Below, piece after piece: positions 1 to 9,296 of a DNA stretch of 64,000 bases (the first letter of the stretch is position 1; each line of letters begins with the position of its first letter). Source of the DNA: Triplophysa rosa. Lineage: Eukaryota > Chordata > Actinopteri > Cypriniformes > Nemacheilidae. The position numbers and the translations under genes were made by a program. The notes beneath the pieces were generated by a model that saw only the letters and a program-made list of their open reading frames with translations, ran no database searches and was not told the DNA's origin. Location of the stretch: NCBI RefSeq assembly GCF_024868665.1, contig NC_079897.1:1597349-1661348 (forward strand). The letters are read 5' to 3'.

Positions 1-1554
1 AAAAAAAAATGTAATATCGTTTTTTCCACATTACAGCAACAAGTAAAAGGCATTTAAGTTGGAATTACATGAATGAGAATTTGGGAGGAATGTTTTATTA
101 ACTTTGGATTTTGACGTGAAATATGACATGTGCATTAGATTCACCCGCTGTATGCATTCGACTCTCTTATCGACAAAATGAATGGAAAACTAAATGAGCG
201 AATATAACAATCGCCTGACAATATTTCATTAGAAATGCATCTCCTAATGGATGTAGATAATATTGGCGAAAGTTATAAATAGTCCGGTCATGATAAACAG
301 GATTATTAATATTGCAGCGGGCAGATAGCGGTGACAGAGATGAAGATTACTGGTGGTGACACTGATCATCCTGCTTGTGGCTGTAATTACCTGTAATGAA
401 ATCTAAGCTTTAAATCACAAAGACGGTTTGTAATATCATAAAACCATTCTACTCTGTTTCTGCCAACACAATCATGACAATTCATAGTTTGTGAGATGTC
501 TATCTGTGTGATTCGTTTGATCTGCTTTTGTTTCGCTGGTGGTTTTTTAAAACCTGTTTCAGTCCAGGTTTTGGGCCAGGGCTTCATTCCTGCTTTTTTA
601 AAAAGAATCAAACGTTACATACATTGAAAATCGTACAATAGTTGTTTTCCTGTAAGATCAAGTCGATTTCTGCACTATAGCGTTTATGGGTCAATGACTT
701 ATAAGGATTTTCCTCATGCCAATTTTAAAATGCAAATCAGCAATAATATCTATTGCAGTTATTCATACATTAAGAATGTGAAGTACACATAAATGCAGAT
801 TAAAATGTTAAATGAAGTGATTTTAGTGTTTTCATCTGTGAATTGGCCACATCTTAAAAAAATGTCATGTGGTGCGACCGTGATTTATCTTAAAATTAAT
901 CTATTTCCTTGACATGCTGAATTTTTTTTTTTTTTAGAATTTTACGAGTATTTATTTAGAAACAAAGTATTTGCATTTCTTCGAGTTTTGGTAAGTAATC
1001 ATCTCATATTTTTGTTCTATAATTTTGTCTTCTTAAATAATTTGGTTTTTTGTTTAATTATTTTGTTAAAATAAACAAAATGAGCATACAACAAAAACAC
1101 CACTTTAACACTAGCAGAGATTCGTATTTCAGCCACAAAAAATATTTTATATCATATTTTAATTATACTTTATTTTGAATTTAGTAAAATTATTTATTTT
1201 ATTGGTCGCACCGCATGATAAGTGGTCGTTACATGTCATTGGCCCATATACATATTTTCTGCATAAAATCCTACATCTGTCAAACCGCAAACAAAGTACA
1301 CTGTGTGCAATACTGTATCCAAAAATGCAATGCGATCCGTTTGACATTGTGACAAATAAAGCAGATTTAACACTGAGATTAACTTGTTTAGCTTGCATCT
1401 TGCTCATAAACTTTACGGTTGCCCAACTCTTTGGTTGCATAATAAAAACAGAAGTAAAGCTCCTCGCATGTTATTTTTAGAAAACAGTAGGATATGGTAC
1501 AGACAACACTGTGCAGTCCATATAAAGTCAGCCAAAAACATGGAGGCAGCTCAC
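1..1554 (-). other. partial intron 4 of iglon5-like gene
   Basis: This stretch lies downstream of the exon 4 donor (GT at 1553-1554 on the minus strand) and runs off the left edge. It is AT-rich with poly-A and poly-T runs. I see no exon with IgLON similarity, no intact transposon and no RNA gene. The short open frames here lack family motifs and are stop-free by chance. The next exon, expected to complete Ig domain 2, must lie left of position 1. Confidence 0.7.
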
Positions 1555-1674
1555 ATTTGAAGTCTTTCCAGGTGACGGTGGGCTCCGGTCTGCCCACTGC
1601 CAGACAAAAGAGGTTCACGTCATCGCCTTCGTTGACAGATTTATCCTCGGAGATGTTCACTATCCTAGCCGGCA
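1555..1674 (-). CDS. iglon5: IgLON5-like exon 4: first half of Ig domain 2
   Basis: This 120-bp internal exon belongs to an IgLON cell-adhesion protein, a family of GPI-anchored neuronal surface glycoproteins with three Ig domains. It is bounded by an AG acceptor at 1675-1676 and a GTGAGC donor at 1554-1549. The first two bases (TG) complete a Val codon begun by the last G of exon 3. The product reads VPARIVNIS, then [22 protein letters not shown], and ends at KDFK plus one base (phase 1). It contains an N-glycosylation sequon (N-I-S), the B-strand cysteine of Ig2 and the C-strand tryptophan. VPARIVNIS matches my recollection of IgLON5, whereas LSAMP, NTM and OPCML have VPPKI-type openings. 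The paired F-strand cysteine must be in the next exon, outside the window. The paralogue assignment rests on recognition, not a search. Confidence 0.9.
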
Positions 1675-2516
1675 CTGCCAAAAAGAGCGAAACAATATTA
1701 ATCATCACGATAACGTCTACATTACAGATTAATTCAAGTCAAAATTAATCTTAAATTTTGAAAACCATCCAAACGTAAGCTGTTTGTTTCAAGATTTACA
1801 AATGATTCCTATCAACCGTCCCGAATTCCCAAAGCGGAGTGCAATGCATAATGCCGGACAGATAAAGAGACGCTCCTTGAAATGGTCATGGATCAGAGCT
1901 TTAATGAAGATGGCCGAACATTTGCCCTGCGAGGCATTCTCAGCCAGGTCGCTTTCTCAGTTTTCCAGCAGGACAAAATAAAGTAAAGATTGCACCGGCA
2001 GCGGATCCATTCGTGTTGGCGGACTGACTGGGGGGTGTAATTATTTTCCACCGTATCGCACTATGACTAAAATTGAGGGCACAATGGTATCGAGCAAATA
2101 TGGTCATCTGTCTGCAAAGCTCCTCGCAGCAGATAAACGGCTGTGTTTGGCGAGATGGTTTCTGCCCGCTGGTTGGCCAACAACACGCTCGAGATGCATG
2201 CTTAACATGCCTCCCCTCCCTTCGGTATGCCGTCGAGTAATGCTCTCGGGAATATTTTACACTTTGATATTTTCAATCTTGCGCTACGGGAGAGCGCGCT
2301 GCACGCGGCGCAATATACATAACAATTGACAACTTGCGGCTGGAGGAGGTGGGACGCGGAACGGCAGAGATGCGAGCGATCCGTCAGCCGCGCGGTCCGG
2401 TGTCAATAAATCACGTCACCGAAGATGGCTGGAACTCATTTTGCTGTTGGCGTGAATCGGCAACGCCTCTGTCCCGCCCTGAGCTGTCAATCAACCCGAA
2501 GGCTCTATAGAAGGCT

Positions 2517-2715
2517 TTAAAGGGATAGTTCACCCCAAAATAAATGTTTTGTTTCTCATGTTGTTTAAAACCTTCACTCTTTCTTCTGTGGAACACAAAA
2601 GAAGATATTGAGAAAAATAATACTCAGGACCTTCTGCAGTATCTCATATAGTCCACAGAAGTGAAACAGTCACATGGGTTTGGAATGACACAAGGAATGT
2701 TTAATTTTTCAGCGA
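2517..2715. mobile_element. degenerate Angel-like MITE
   Basis: The left end reads TTAAAGGGATAGTTCACCCC, the standard terminus of the cyprinid Angel-type repeat. It is followed by family landmarks: TTCTTCTGTGGAACACAAAAG, and further on GGGTTTGGAATGACACAAGG. The right end is decayed, so the boundary is approximate. It is non-coding. Confidence 0.7.
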
Positions 2716-2784
2716 ATTTCTGTAAGACAAATGCATATCAAAATCGGACTCCCCATGAGAGTACGACTCCCCTGTTTTCCCCTA

Positions 2785-2930
2785 CGAAGGTTAGGGTTAG
2801 GATTAGGTGTGGGGGCGGGCTTTAGAGATAGGGACCAATCACAAAGCAGCATCCTAAGTGAATGAACCAATCAGAAGATACAAAATCTCACGGGGAGTCG
2901 AAATTCGGTACAACAGTGGCCCATCAGGGA
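2785..2930. repeat. unclassified repeat-like stretch
   Basis: This carries a GGTTAGGGTTAGGATTAGG run followed by CCAATCACAAAG and CCAATCAGAAG motifs, a composition that recurs in fish dispersed repeats. I cannot name the family or fix its ends. The telomere-like run is too short to be a telomeric tract. Confidence 0.3.
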
Positions 2931-2944
2931 ACTTTCTCTTCTCA

Positions 2945-3150
2945 TTCTAGATGAAGTATGTCATTTAGCAGATGTTTTTCTCCAAAGCGACTTAAGTGCA
3001 CGTGTTACGGGGGCCAATCCCTCTGATGGCTGGAACTGAAGTGAAGTTTGTTAATTGCATCGCTCAGGGGCACAATGGTGATGGGTCATCACGACTCTGT
3101 ACGGGGTCTGAATCAGAAACCTTCCGGTTATCAGCTCAGAGCTGAAAGAT
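2945..3150 (-). repeat. SINE/LINE-tail-like fragment
   Basis: Read on the minus strand, 2960-3000 resembles the fish SINE tail TAAGTCGCTTTGGA...CATCTGCTAAATGA. It is followed on the plus strand by GCATCGCTCAGGGGCACAAT, a motif often found beside that tail. The copy is old and partial; no A box is visible. Confidence 0.5.
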
Positions 3151-3290
3151 GACGCGTGCAGTTTTAAAACGCTGTCTCCTGTGGCCGTTCAATATGCAGA
3201 GACTATTATGAGACGATAAGAGCCTCGGACGGCCCACAGTCTATTCACCGTCTGACGCATAAGATACTTAAAAATCACAAATTCCAAACT

Positions 3291-3544
3291 CAAGTTCACC
3301 CCAAATAAAAATGTTGTCATCATTTATTTACCATCATGCGGTTATAAACATGTATATGACTCGTTGGTCAGTGGAACACAAAAGAAGATATTTGGAAAAA
3401 TGTCAATGGAAGTCAATGGGGTTCTCAGCGTTCTTTAAAACATCTTTTGTGTTCTGCAGAAGAAAGAAAGTCATACAGGTTTGGAATAACACGAGGATGA
3501 ATAAATGATCAATAAATTCGTTTTGGGGTGAACTATCCCTTCAA
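3291..3544. mobile_element. Angel-like MITE beside exon 3 donor
   Basis: This inverted-repeat element runs from AAGTTCACCCCAAATAAAAA to TTGGGGTGAACTATCCCTTC. The inner arms carry GGAACACAAAAGAAGATATT and its partner TTTTGTGTTCTGCAGAAGAAAG around the core TCAATGGAAGTCAATGGGG. The transcript through it can fold into a long hairpin. Its right end is 36 bp from the last base of exon 3 (3580), inside intron 3. Confidence 0.8.
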
Positions 3545-3579
3545 CTTTTTTTCGGACAGTCAGCGATCACCCATCTTAC

Positions 3580-3812
3580 CCTGAACGATGAGGTAGACAT
3601 GGGCCGTGCGGGGCTGGTTTTTGGCCTGGAAGCTGCACGTGTAGGGTCCCTCGTCTGTCACCATCACTTGTTCAATCTTAATGGAGAACTCGCTGTTGTT
3701 GTTGTTCACTAGGGAGACGCGGGTGTCCAGAGACCACTTATCTGTGCCCGTGAAGAGGATGTTGGAACGGTTCAGCCATGCTTTGTGAGTGACCTCTTCA
3801 TCAATCTTGCAT
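3580..3812 (-). CDS. iglon5: IgLON5-like exon 3: most of Ig domain 1
   Basis: This 233-bp exon encodes most of the membrane-distal Ig domain of the IgLON protein, which mediates cell adhesion at the neuronal surface in this family. The acceptor is CCTTTAG ending at 3813, and the donor GTAAGA starts at 3579. The first base completes an Arg codon from exon 2. The product starts CKIDEEVTHKAWLNRSNILF and supplies the B-strand Cys and C-strand Trp. It continues through TDKWSLDTRVSL, and DEGPYTCSFQAKNQP carries the F-strand Cys. It ends with the G-strand AHVYLIVQ plus one base (phase 1). Sequons are N-R-S in WLNRS and N-N-S in VNNNNSEF. The Asn run comes from four tandem AAC codons (3695-3706). All hallmarks of a folded Ig domain are intact, and both junctions keep frame with the neighbouring exons. 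An old, broken copy is unlikely because there are no stops. Confidence 0.95.
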
Positions 3813-4224
3813 CTAAAGGAAAGAGACGGGTTAAAAGAACAGGTCTGTGTCAGTCTGTGATGTCAGATGGCAAGTGCTTTTAACCGATGACCCTTCAAAT
3901 ACAACACTACGGGATCGTCCATAGAAAGGACAGCAAAAAAGAAACAGATCAGTAAAATAAAAAACACTTTTCATTTCTTAAGCTGTTGACATCGAAAGCT
4001 GTGCATTGAATAAAACTTAACAGCATTTGGTGCACATTTTTGACTTGGTGGAAGCAGCCTAATAAAACAGACGACAACAGGATAAGTTTTATGCACTAGG
4101 GTTGTCACATTTTAGATTTTGACCACACGATTATTATGGCCAGAAGAATTCACTATTCTATATTATTGTTTTTAAAAAAGCACATGAACAACTGTCAGTC
4201 AAATTTATTTGGATTTTTTAGGGG

Positions 4225-4590
4225 CCTTCTTCTTCTTCTTCTCCCATGGGAGTCTATGGCAGGCCTATGAACCGTACGTAGGAAAATGATGAAATTTGGC
4301 ACACTTTGGTCCTCAACAGTCATATGACTAATTATGGGGGCCCTAGCACTCACTCTTTAGCGCCACCACCAGTTCAAAAATGCACTTTTCAAACGGCTGT
4401 AACTTTTGAACCCATTGATCTACAGAAATTCTACTCGACACATGTCATGCACTCATCACGCTTATCGCATTCCATAACTTACATTAAGACACATTACAGT
4501 AGCGGCCATCTTGAAAAGTACAGTATCGCGTTTTTTTCGTTTCTAGAACTTGGAACTTGGCACAAACAGAACTCGCCGACTTCTTTTTAA
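4225..4590. repeat. unclassified dispersed repeat
   Basis: The stretch has a TTC run (4228-4240) and phrases such as GAAATTTGGCACACTTTGG and GGCTGTAACTTTTGAACCCA. I associate these with high-copy fish dispersed repeats, but cannot place the family. It abuts the solo LTR to its right. Ends are approximate. Confidence 0.45.
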
Positions 4591-4658
4591 GCTAAAACTG
4601 TCACGGATTGGCAGAAGAACCCAAGTGCAGGCAGGCAGTGAAGGGGTTAACAGATACT

Positions 4659-4664
4659 TTTATT
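4659..4664 (-). terminator. AATAAA polyadenylation signal of solo LTR
   Basis: TTTATT on the plus strand reads AATAAA on the minus strand, about 60 bp before the LTR's downstream end. It is in the sense direction of iglon5, between exon 2 and exon 3. Activity is inferred only from position in the LTR. Confidence 0.5.
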
Positions 4665-4828
4665 TTACAAAACACAACCAAAAACACCCACAATGGGGGA
4701 AACGAAACTGATATACATATATAAAACAAGAGACTTCCCACGAGGGGGCAAAATGAAAACAAGACAAATAAACTAAACACAAAGACACGACCAAACGTCT
4801 TAAATCATACGAGGCACAAAACTCACAA

Positions 4829-4886
4829 AACACGAACACGAACAGGAACAGGAACAGGAACAGGAACAGGAACAGGAACAGGAACA
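4829..4886. repeat. AGGAAC hexamer minisatellite
   Basis: About nine tandem AGGAAC/ACGAAC units lie inside the solo LTR, downstream of its TATA box in LTR orientation. The array creates open frames with Ser-Cys or Phe-Leu runs that are artefacts. Confidence 0.9.
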
Positions 4887-4975
4887 CGGGCAAGAGCACG
4901 ACCACGATACAGAAACACACAGTACAGGCACCAAACACATACAATGCACGAGCACAAGACAAAGAAACAAGAGGG

Positions 4976-4983
4976 TATTTATA
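4976..4983 (-). promoter_or_regulatory. TATA box of solo LTR
   Basis: TATTTATA on the plus strand reads TATAAATA on the minus strand. It is placed about 230 bp into the LTR in its transcriptional orientation, with a CTTGTTTC-type pyrimidine stretch downstream. Transcription from it would run toward exon 3 of iglon5. Confidence 0.55.
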
Positions 4984-5319
4984 GGAAACACAAACGAGGG
5001 ATAACGACATGGGGCAGGTGTGAGACATTAAACACTCAGGGAAAGATAACGAGGAAACGAGAGGAATGGGGCCAATGACAAGACACTGGAGAGAACGTAT
5101 ATTATTGTCAAACGGACAATAATATGTTTCTCTCCACACATAACCAAAGACCTTGTCATGGCTCTGCTACAGGACCAAGAAAAACATGACTAAGGAAGCA
5201 GAGCCATGACAAAAACATTATCGGGCGGTTTCCCGATAAGGGTTTAGCTTATGCCAGGACTGGGCTTTATCTAAATGAGGATATTTAAGTCTTTTTAAAA
5301 ACATACTTTACAAAAAAAC

Positions 5320-5664
5320 TAGGGCTGTCAAAAGATTAATCGCGATTAATCGCATCCAGAATAAAAGTTTGTGTTTACATAATATTTATCTGTTTACTGT
5401 GCATAATAATTCTGTATTTATTAACACATACACATCCATGCATATATTTAAGAAAAATCTAAATATTAATAAACATTTATATATAATTTCAATTATTGGT
5501 AAATATAAATAAATACTGTAAATATTTCCTAAATATGTATACTTGTGTATGTGTTTGTATTTATAAATACAAAATTAATATGCACAGTACACAGACATAT
5601 GTTATGTAAACACAAACTTTTATTCTGGATGCGATTAATCGCGATTAATCTTTTGACAGCCCTA
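5320..5664. mobile_element. palindromic hAT MITE with perfect 8-bp TSD
   Basis: The 345-bp element begins TAGGGCTGTCAAAAGATTAA and ends with its reverse complement. The outer 63 bases of the two arms are identical. It is flanked by AAAAAAAC on the left (5312-5319) and on the right (5665-5672), an 8-bp duplication typical of hAT transposition. It has no coding capacity. Arm identity suggests a fairly recent insertion. Confidence 0.88.
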
Positions 5665-6857
5665 AAAAAAACATTAATCGTGTGCATCTTAAGACAAAAC
5701 AATGGCACTGATATATTTCAAGATATGTCATTGCAAGTTGTTTTCGATAAAGTTAGTATGGGACTAGCCTTAAACCCTGTCCGGGAAACCGCCCCATTAT
5801 GTATAAACAAACAAGCAAGCAAGAATTGGGTGAAATTTGTTGTTAGAAGTTTAGAAAAATACGAATGACAGTTTTTTTTTCCAATTTTGTGGAAGTCTAA
5901 GAAACTCTCTGTAGGTTTCATTGCTCTGCTCACCTCTTCATATGACAAAACGTGACACAAAACGTGGTTTAAACATCACTAACATTAAAGTCAGCTTTGA
6001 CTTTCAGCATATCAAACTGTGACATCACATCATATTCTGTTCCCTGTATATGCGTATGGAATAATGACATGGTGCTTTTGAGACTATAAACCGCTGACAG
6101 AGGGTTGGAGAGTTCAACTGCTGGCTGATAGACTGAAAGCAAGTCACTTCTGCCTGGAAACTGTCAAATAAGAAACTGAAGTGAAATTACATTTTTAAAA
6201 TGCACCTTCAGCTTGACGCCTCTGGCAGGTAAGTATGATTAAACCGTTTGAGATGGGCGCTATGACGGTTTATACCTGTGACCGTAGATTTGTGTCAGCG
6301 ATAGCGATGTTGCATTACTGTAGAAAACTCTATCCAGATGATCTGCTCTGGAATGAAGGTGTAGATATGCTATGAGGTGTTATGGAGAAACGTGTTGTTA
6401 TAGACCAAGTTAAGAACGCACATTTTAACAGATCGCATTTTGTTTCTCTTGAAATTCCAACAAAAAACTACATGTGTGATGAACAGTTTACTGTTTCTCT
6501 GCTGTCAAAATATTTGTGTTCAAATCCTCATTAAATCAAAATGAACGTACTTTTAGGTGCCTCTCAGAAATGTCCTTGAGTACACTTGACTTATACTGAC
6601 AGAAGTATTCTAAGTATTCTTCACTTGCGGATGTGTTTGTACATGCTGTCTACACCCCTGATCTGATCTAAAGAACTAGATTGGGGAATAAAGGACACTG
6701 TCGGTTGTGCATTCCAATATGGCAGCGCGAGCACTTCCGGTGGCTTTAGTTTTGCGTTCTATGTGCTATCCAGTCATTCATATAGATCAGTGGTCTACAC
6801 TTACATGTTCAAGTTCATACTGAAACAATATAATATATAACATACAAAGAGGAAGAA
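5665..6857. other. intronic stretch, no feature seen
   Basis: This is mostly single-copy-looking intron 2 sequence. It includes GTAAGTATG at 6229-6237 after a CACCTTCAGCTTGACGCCTC context, but no open frame with similarity supports an exon there. Confidence 0.5.
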
Positions 6858-6859
6858 CG

Positions 6860-7266
6860 CTGCGTTCGAGACAACTCGGATTTTGGGTATTGCTGACCTC
6901 AATCCCGGAAGTGAACGTCTGGAACGGTTATCCGACCTCTGAACCTAGGGCAGATGGATCAACCCCGACCTCAGCGAGACGCGTCATTTGACGTCACGGA
7001 CAAGATGGTGGCCAGCTCTTCGCAGGCTTATGTGAACCGTAAACAAACTTTAAACACTTTTTACAACACGTGATATGAACATGAACGTTACTATATCCTG
7101 AATCTGTTGCCTTTGTTTGAATAGCTACCATATAACGTTCTCTCGGCATCTCATAGTGACATCACGTGGTAAACATGCGACTGTGACGAGTGGTTGACTG
7201 GAATGGATTGAGGTCGGAAGTGATATATTTTACGTCATAATATCCGAAACCTGTGTTGTCTCGAAA
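6860..7266. mobile_element. unclassified inverted-repeat element
   Basis: The left end GCGTTCGAGACAAC is matched by an inverted GTTGTCTCGAAA on the right. Internal halves GACCTCAATCCCGGAAGTG and TTGAGGTCGGAAGTG are also related. It looks like a non-autonomous DNA transposon. I could not fix a target duplication. Confidence 0.55.
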
Positions 7267-7274
7267 AAGTATGA

Positions 7275-7870
7275 TGTTAAGTTTCCTTAAAGAATACTCA
7301 CAAGAATAATGGCATTAGAAAACTTCTAAACTAGTAGTTTACTGAGAGTGTACTTTAAGGTGTACTTTTGTTAAGGACAAAATGCGCTACTTATTAGTAT
7401 TTGCAAACTATCAGAACAAATGAAGAGTTTGGTTCCAAAATGAGATAACTCTGTAACATTTTTTTATGTTATCATGTTTTTATTGTGTTAGATGTATTTT
7501 TTGAGTTATTATGGCTTAAATCAAAACAAACCAACTGGATTGATATTAACTGGAATGCACAATAAAAAAACATGATTTTTAATCCAATTTTGGAACCAAA
7601 CTCTTCAAATATAAGTGCACTTGTAGTAGAGTTGCAGTACAAACAAATTGTGTGCTCAACGTTTACTACTGTATTCTTAATAGTAAACTTTTAGAAAGGA
7701 AAATGTGGGCCAATTTACAGCTAAGTAATATTGATATAGTACACTTACAAGTATACTACTGGTACATTGATATTAGTATTCATACAACATAAAATATACT
7801 TAGAAAGTGTACTTAAGAATACTTATTTTTGTTAGCCTTACAAATACTATATTCTAAGAAAGATTTGTTA
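7275..7870. repeat. AGTATAC-rich repeat, copy 1
   Basis: The stretch is rich in AGTATAC, GTACACTT and TAGTATT words and has opposed arms. Similar blocks lie at 16785, 19000, 38165 and 43430. It is split by a separate element at 7422-7606. Probably it is an AT-rich inverted-repeat transposon family; ends are approximate. Confidence 0.55.
7422..7606. mobile_element. 185-bp MITE nested in AGTATAC repeat
   Basis: The terminal inverted repeats are GAAGAGTTTGGTTCCA on the left and TGGAACCAAACTCTTC on the right, perfect over at least 16 bp. The centre is AT-rich. It interrupts the AGTATAC-type block on both sides. The flanking duplication is unclear (AAAT-like). Confidence 0.75.
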
Positions 7871-8250
7871 ATATTACCATTATATTTTTAGAATGTTAAC
7901 GCAAGAAAGTTTTTCGAGAACTTTGAGGAAACCTTCAGAGAACATCGGGAGACTTTAAAAACAGAGACGAAATTCATATTTAGATGTACACATTCACAAC
8001 TCTCACAAATACAGATCAATGTTTTGTATGACTTTATTCTCATCAGAATCCAGGCTGTTCCAGGCTATTTTAAAAGGGGGAGGAGCCATCCAAAATATCC
8101 CACCCTACAACTTCCTGTTTTACTGCTAAATGACATCAAAGCAGTGGAAAAACACGCACCTTTAACAGTTTTAACCAAAGGCTGTGTTAATGGAGAAAAA
8201 AAAGAAAATCATGTTTTGTTTTGTCACACGGGTGCAGGTGTAAAACTCAC

Positions 8251-8332
8251 CTCAAAGTGACGCTTTCTCCTTCCAGCACTGTAATGTTGTCGGGCATGTG
8301 GCCGAACTCGGCTGCCTGTGCGCTGGTGGGCC
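8251..8332 (-). CDS. iglon5: IgLON5-like exon 2: start of mature protein and Ig domain 1
   Basis: This 82-bp exon encodes the N-terminal segment of the mature IgLON protein, entering the first Ig domain. The acceptor is TTTGGCAG ending at 8333, with a CTGAC branch-point match centred on A8361. The donor GTGAGT begins at 8250. The frame starts with two bases of a codon, reads PTSAQAAEFGHMPDNITV, then LEGESVTL, and ends on AG (phase 2). That pair joins the A of exon 3 to give Arg, followed at once by the B-strand Cys. The N-I-T sequon is a possible glycosylation site. The EFGH...DNITVLEGESVTLRC pattern is typical of the IgLON N-terminus. The signal peptide must come from an upstream exon that I could not find in this window. 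Confidence 0.9.
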
Positions 8333-8333
8333 C

Positions 8334-9296
8334 TGCCAAAGAAAACCAGAGGAGAGACAGTCAGTGAGCGCAGGGCAGTTTTTCCTGCGACAGAAGGTCG
8401 TGCGGAGGCGCGGCGGGTACTGAGCACCTCATTGATCCTGCTCGGGCAGGATTTGTTTTTGCGCTTTGCTTAGTTATTTGTTAGGAGAGAATAATAAGAT
8501 CCCGAACGACAGCGTGCAGCCGTCAGCGTTGACCGTCGGTGGGCTTGAATAATGATTGGGTTCTGCCCCGCACGCCGCCCGGCCGCGCATTCATCGAACA
8601 GACCCGATAATGAGCCCGGGGAAGAGGATTCGCACGGAAGCGACGGAGCGTGAAATGAAGGGACAGCCACTGCAATGGGAAGGATTCGTACCTCACACAA
8701 CCTCGCACAAACACACACACACATACTTGTAAACACATACACGTGTGTTTGTATTTGCCGACATAAGTACACACAAAGTCATATTGGAATACACTGGAAA
8801 AATCATTTTCTCGCTTGATACTTTTGGTTTCAGAAGCGTGCTAAGATACTTGAGAAGCAAAATAACAAAGCTTGTGTTCAGAAACACACAACAAAACGTA
8901 GAGCGTTTAACGCTGAGACAAAGAAGACAAAGACATTTTTACCAGACCGCGGGCAGGCCACGTCTGAGGTGATGTGAATTTTTAATGCCTGTTTGCAGAC
9001 ATTCTTATTTTTCAAATGGCATTCTTCTTCTTATCTTTGTGGAATACCTTCCTATTTCCTATGCAAACAAAGATTAGCGTCCCCCCTCGAGCGAGCTGTC
9101 TGAGCAGGGGTCTCTCTCTCGGCATGGTTTCGTCTCTACCCCCATCAACACTGCCAAATGCCAGCGTGGCACCAGCGCTGAGCTCCGACTGCGACTTCTG
9201 CTCATCGCGTCCAGCGCCGTCCTTAATATCTGCCGGCCAACATTGGCTTGACCTGCCTGTGAGGTTTAATATACCAGAAAGCAGAGCAGTCGAGAG
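8334..9296. other. GC-rich intronic stretch next to exon 2
   Basis: 8330-8660 is richer in CpG than its surroundings (CGCGGCGGG, CCGCCCGGCCGCGC). 8707-8722 has a short CA run, and 9060-9290 is of mixed composition. No exon with splice sites and family similarity was seen. Confidence 0.4.

Larger units (their letters stand above)
1675..3579 (-). other. intron 3 of iglon5-like gene
   Basis: This 1905-bp intron has a GTAAGA donor at 3579-3574 and an AG acceptor at 1676-1675 on the minus strand. It contains two Angel-like inverted-repeat elements and a SINE-like tail, listed separately. Between 1680 and 2515 I see only unannotated intronic sequence with a modestly CpG-rich patch around 2280-2410. 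Confidence 0.85.
4599..5211 (-). mobile_element. solo LTR, sense orientation to iglon5
   Basis: This 613-bp block starts TGTCACGG and ends CCATGACA, giving TG...CA termini. It is flanked on both sides by the 5-bp direct repeat AAAAC (4594-4598 and 5212-5216). These are the signs of a single LTR left after recombination between two LTRs. On the minus strand it carries TATAAATA (4983-4976), then a minisatellite, then AATAAA (4664-4659), the expected order of LTR promoter and polyadenylation signals. No internal retroelement genes remain. The longest open frame in it (159 codons, minus) is low complexity and not a gene. Confidence 0.82.
3813..8250 (-). other. intron 2 of iglon5-like gene
   Basis: This 4438-bp intron has its donor GTGAGT at 8250-8245 and its acceptor AG at 3814-3813 on the minus strand. 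It splits Ig domain 1 one codon before the B-strand cysteine. It holds a solo LTR, a palindromic hAT MITE and several other inverted repeats, listed separately. Segments 3815-4220, 5665-6857 and 7871-8250 show no gene or recognisable element. Confidence 0.85.

Noticed and set aside
2790..2815. Interstitial telomere tract
   Set aside because: Only about three imperfect TTAGGG-like units.
4660..5139. 159-codon minus-strand frame
   Set aside because: Lies in the solo LTR; its Phe-Leu run is the AGGAAC minisatellite translated.
6229..6237. Cryptic exon ending at GTAAGTATG
   Set aside because: This is on the plus strand, opposite to the gene, and the preceding frame has no similarity.
8331..8360. 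Signal-peptide-like frame LSLLWFSLAG leading into exon 2
   Set aside because: It is the translated pyrimidine tract of the acceptor, with a TGA just upstream (8363-8361) and a CTGAC branch-point match; no ATG.
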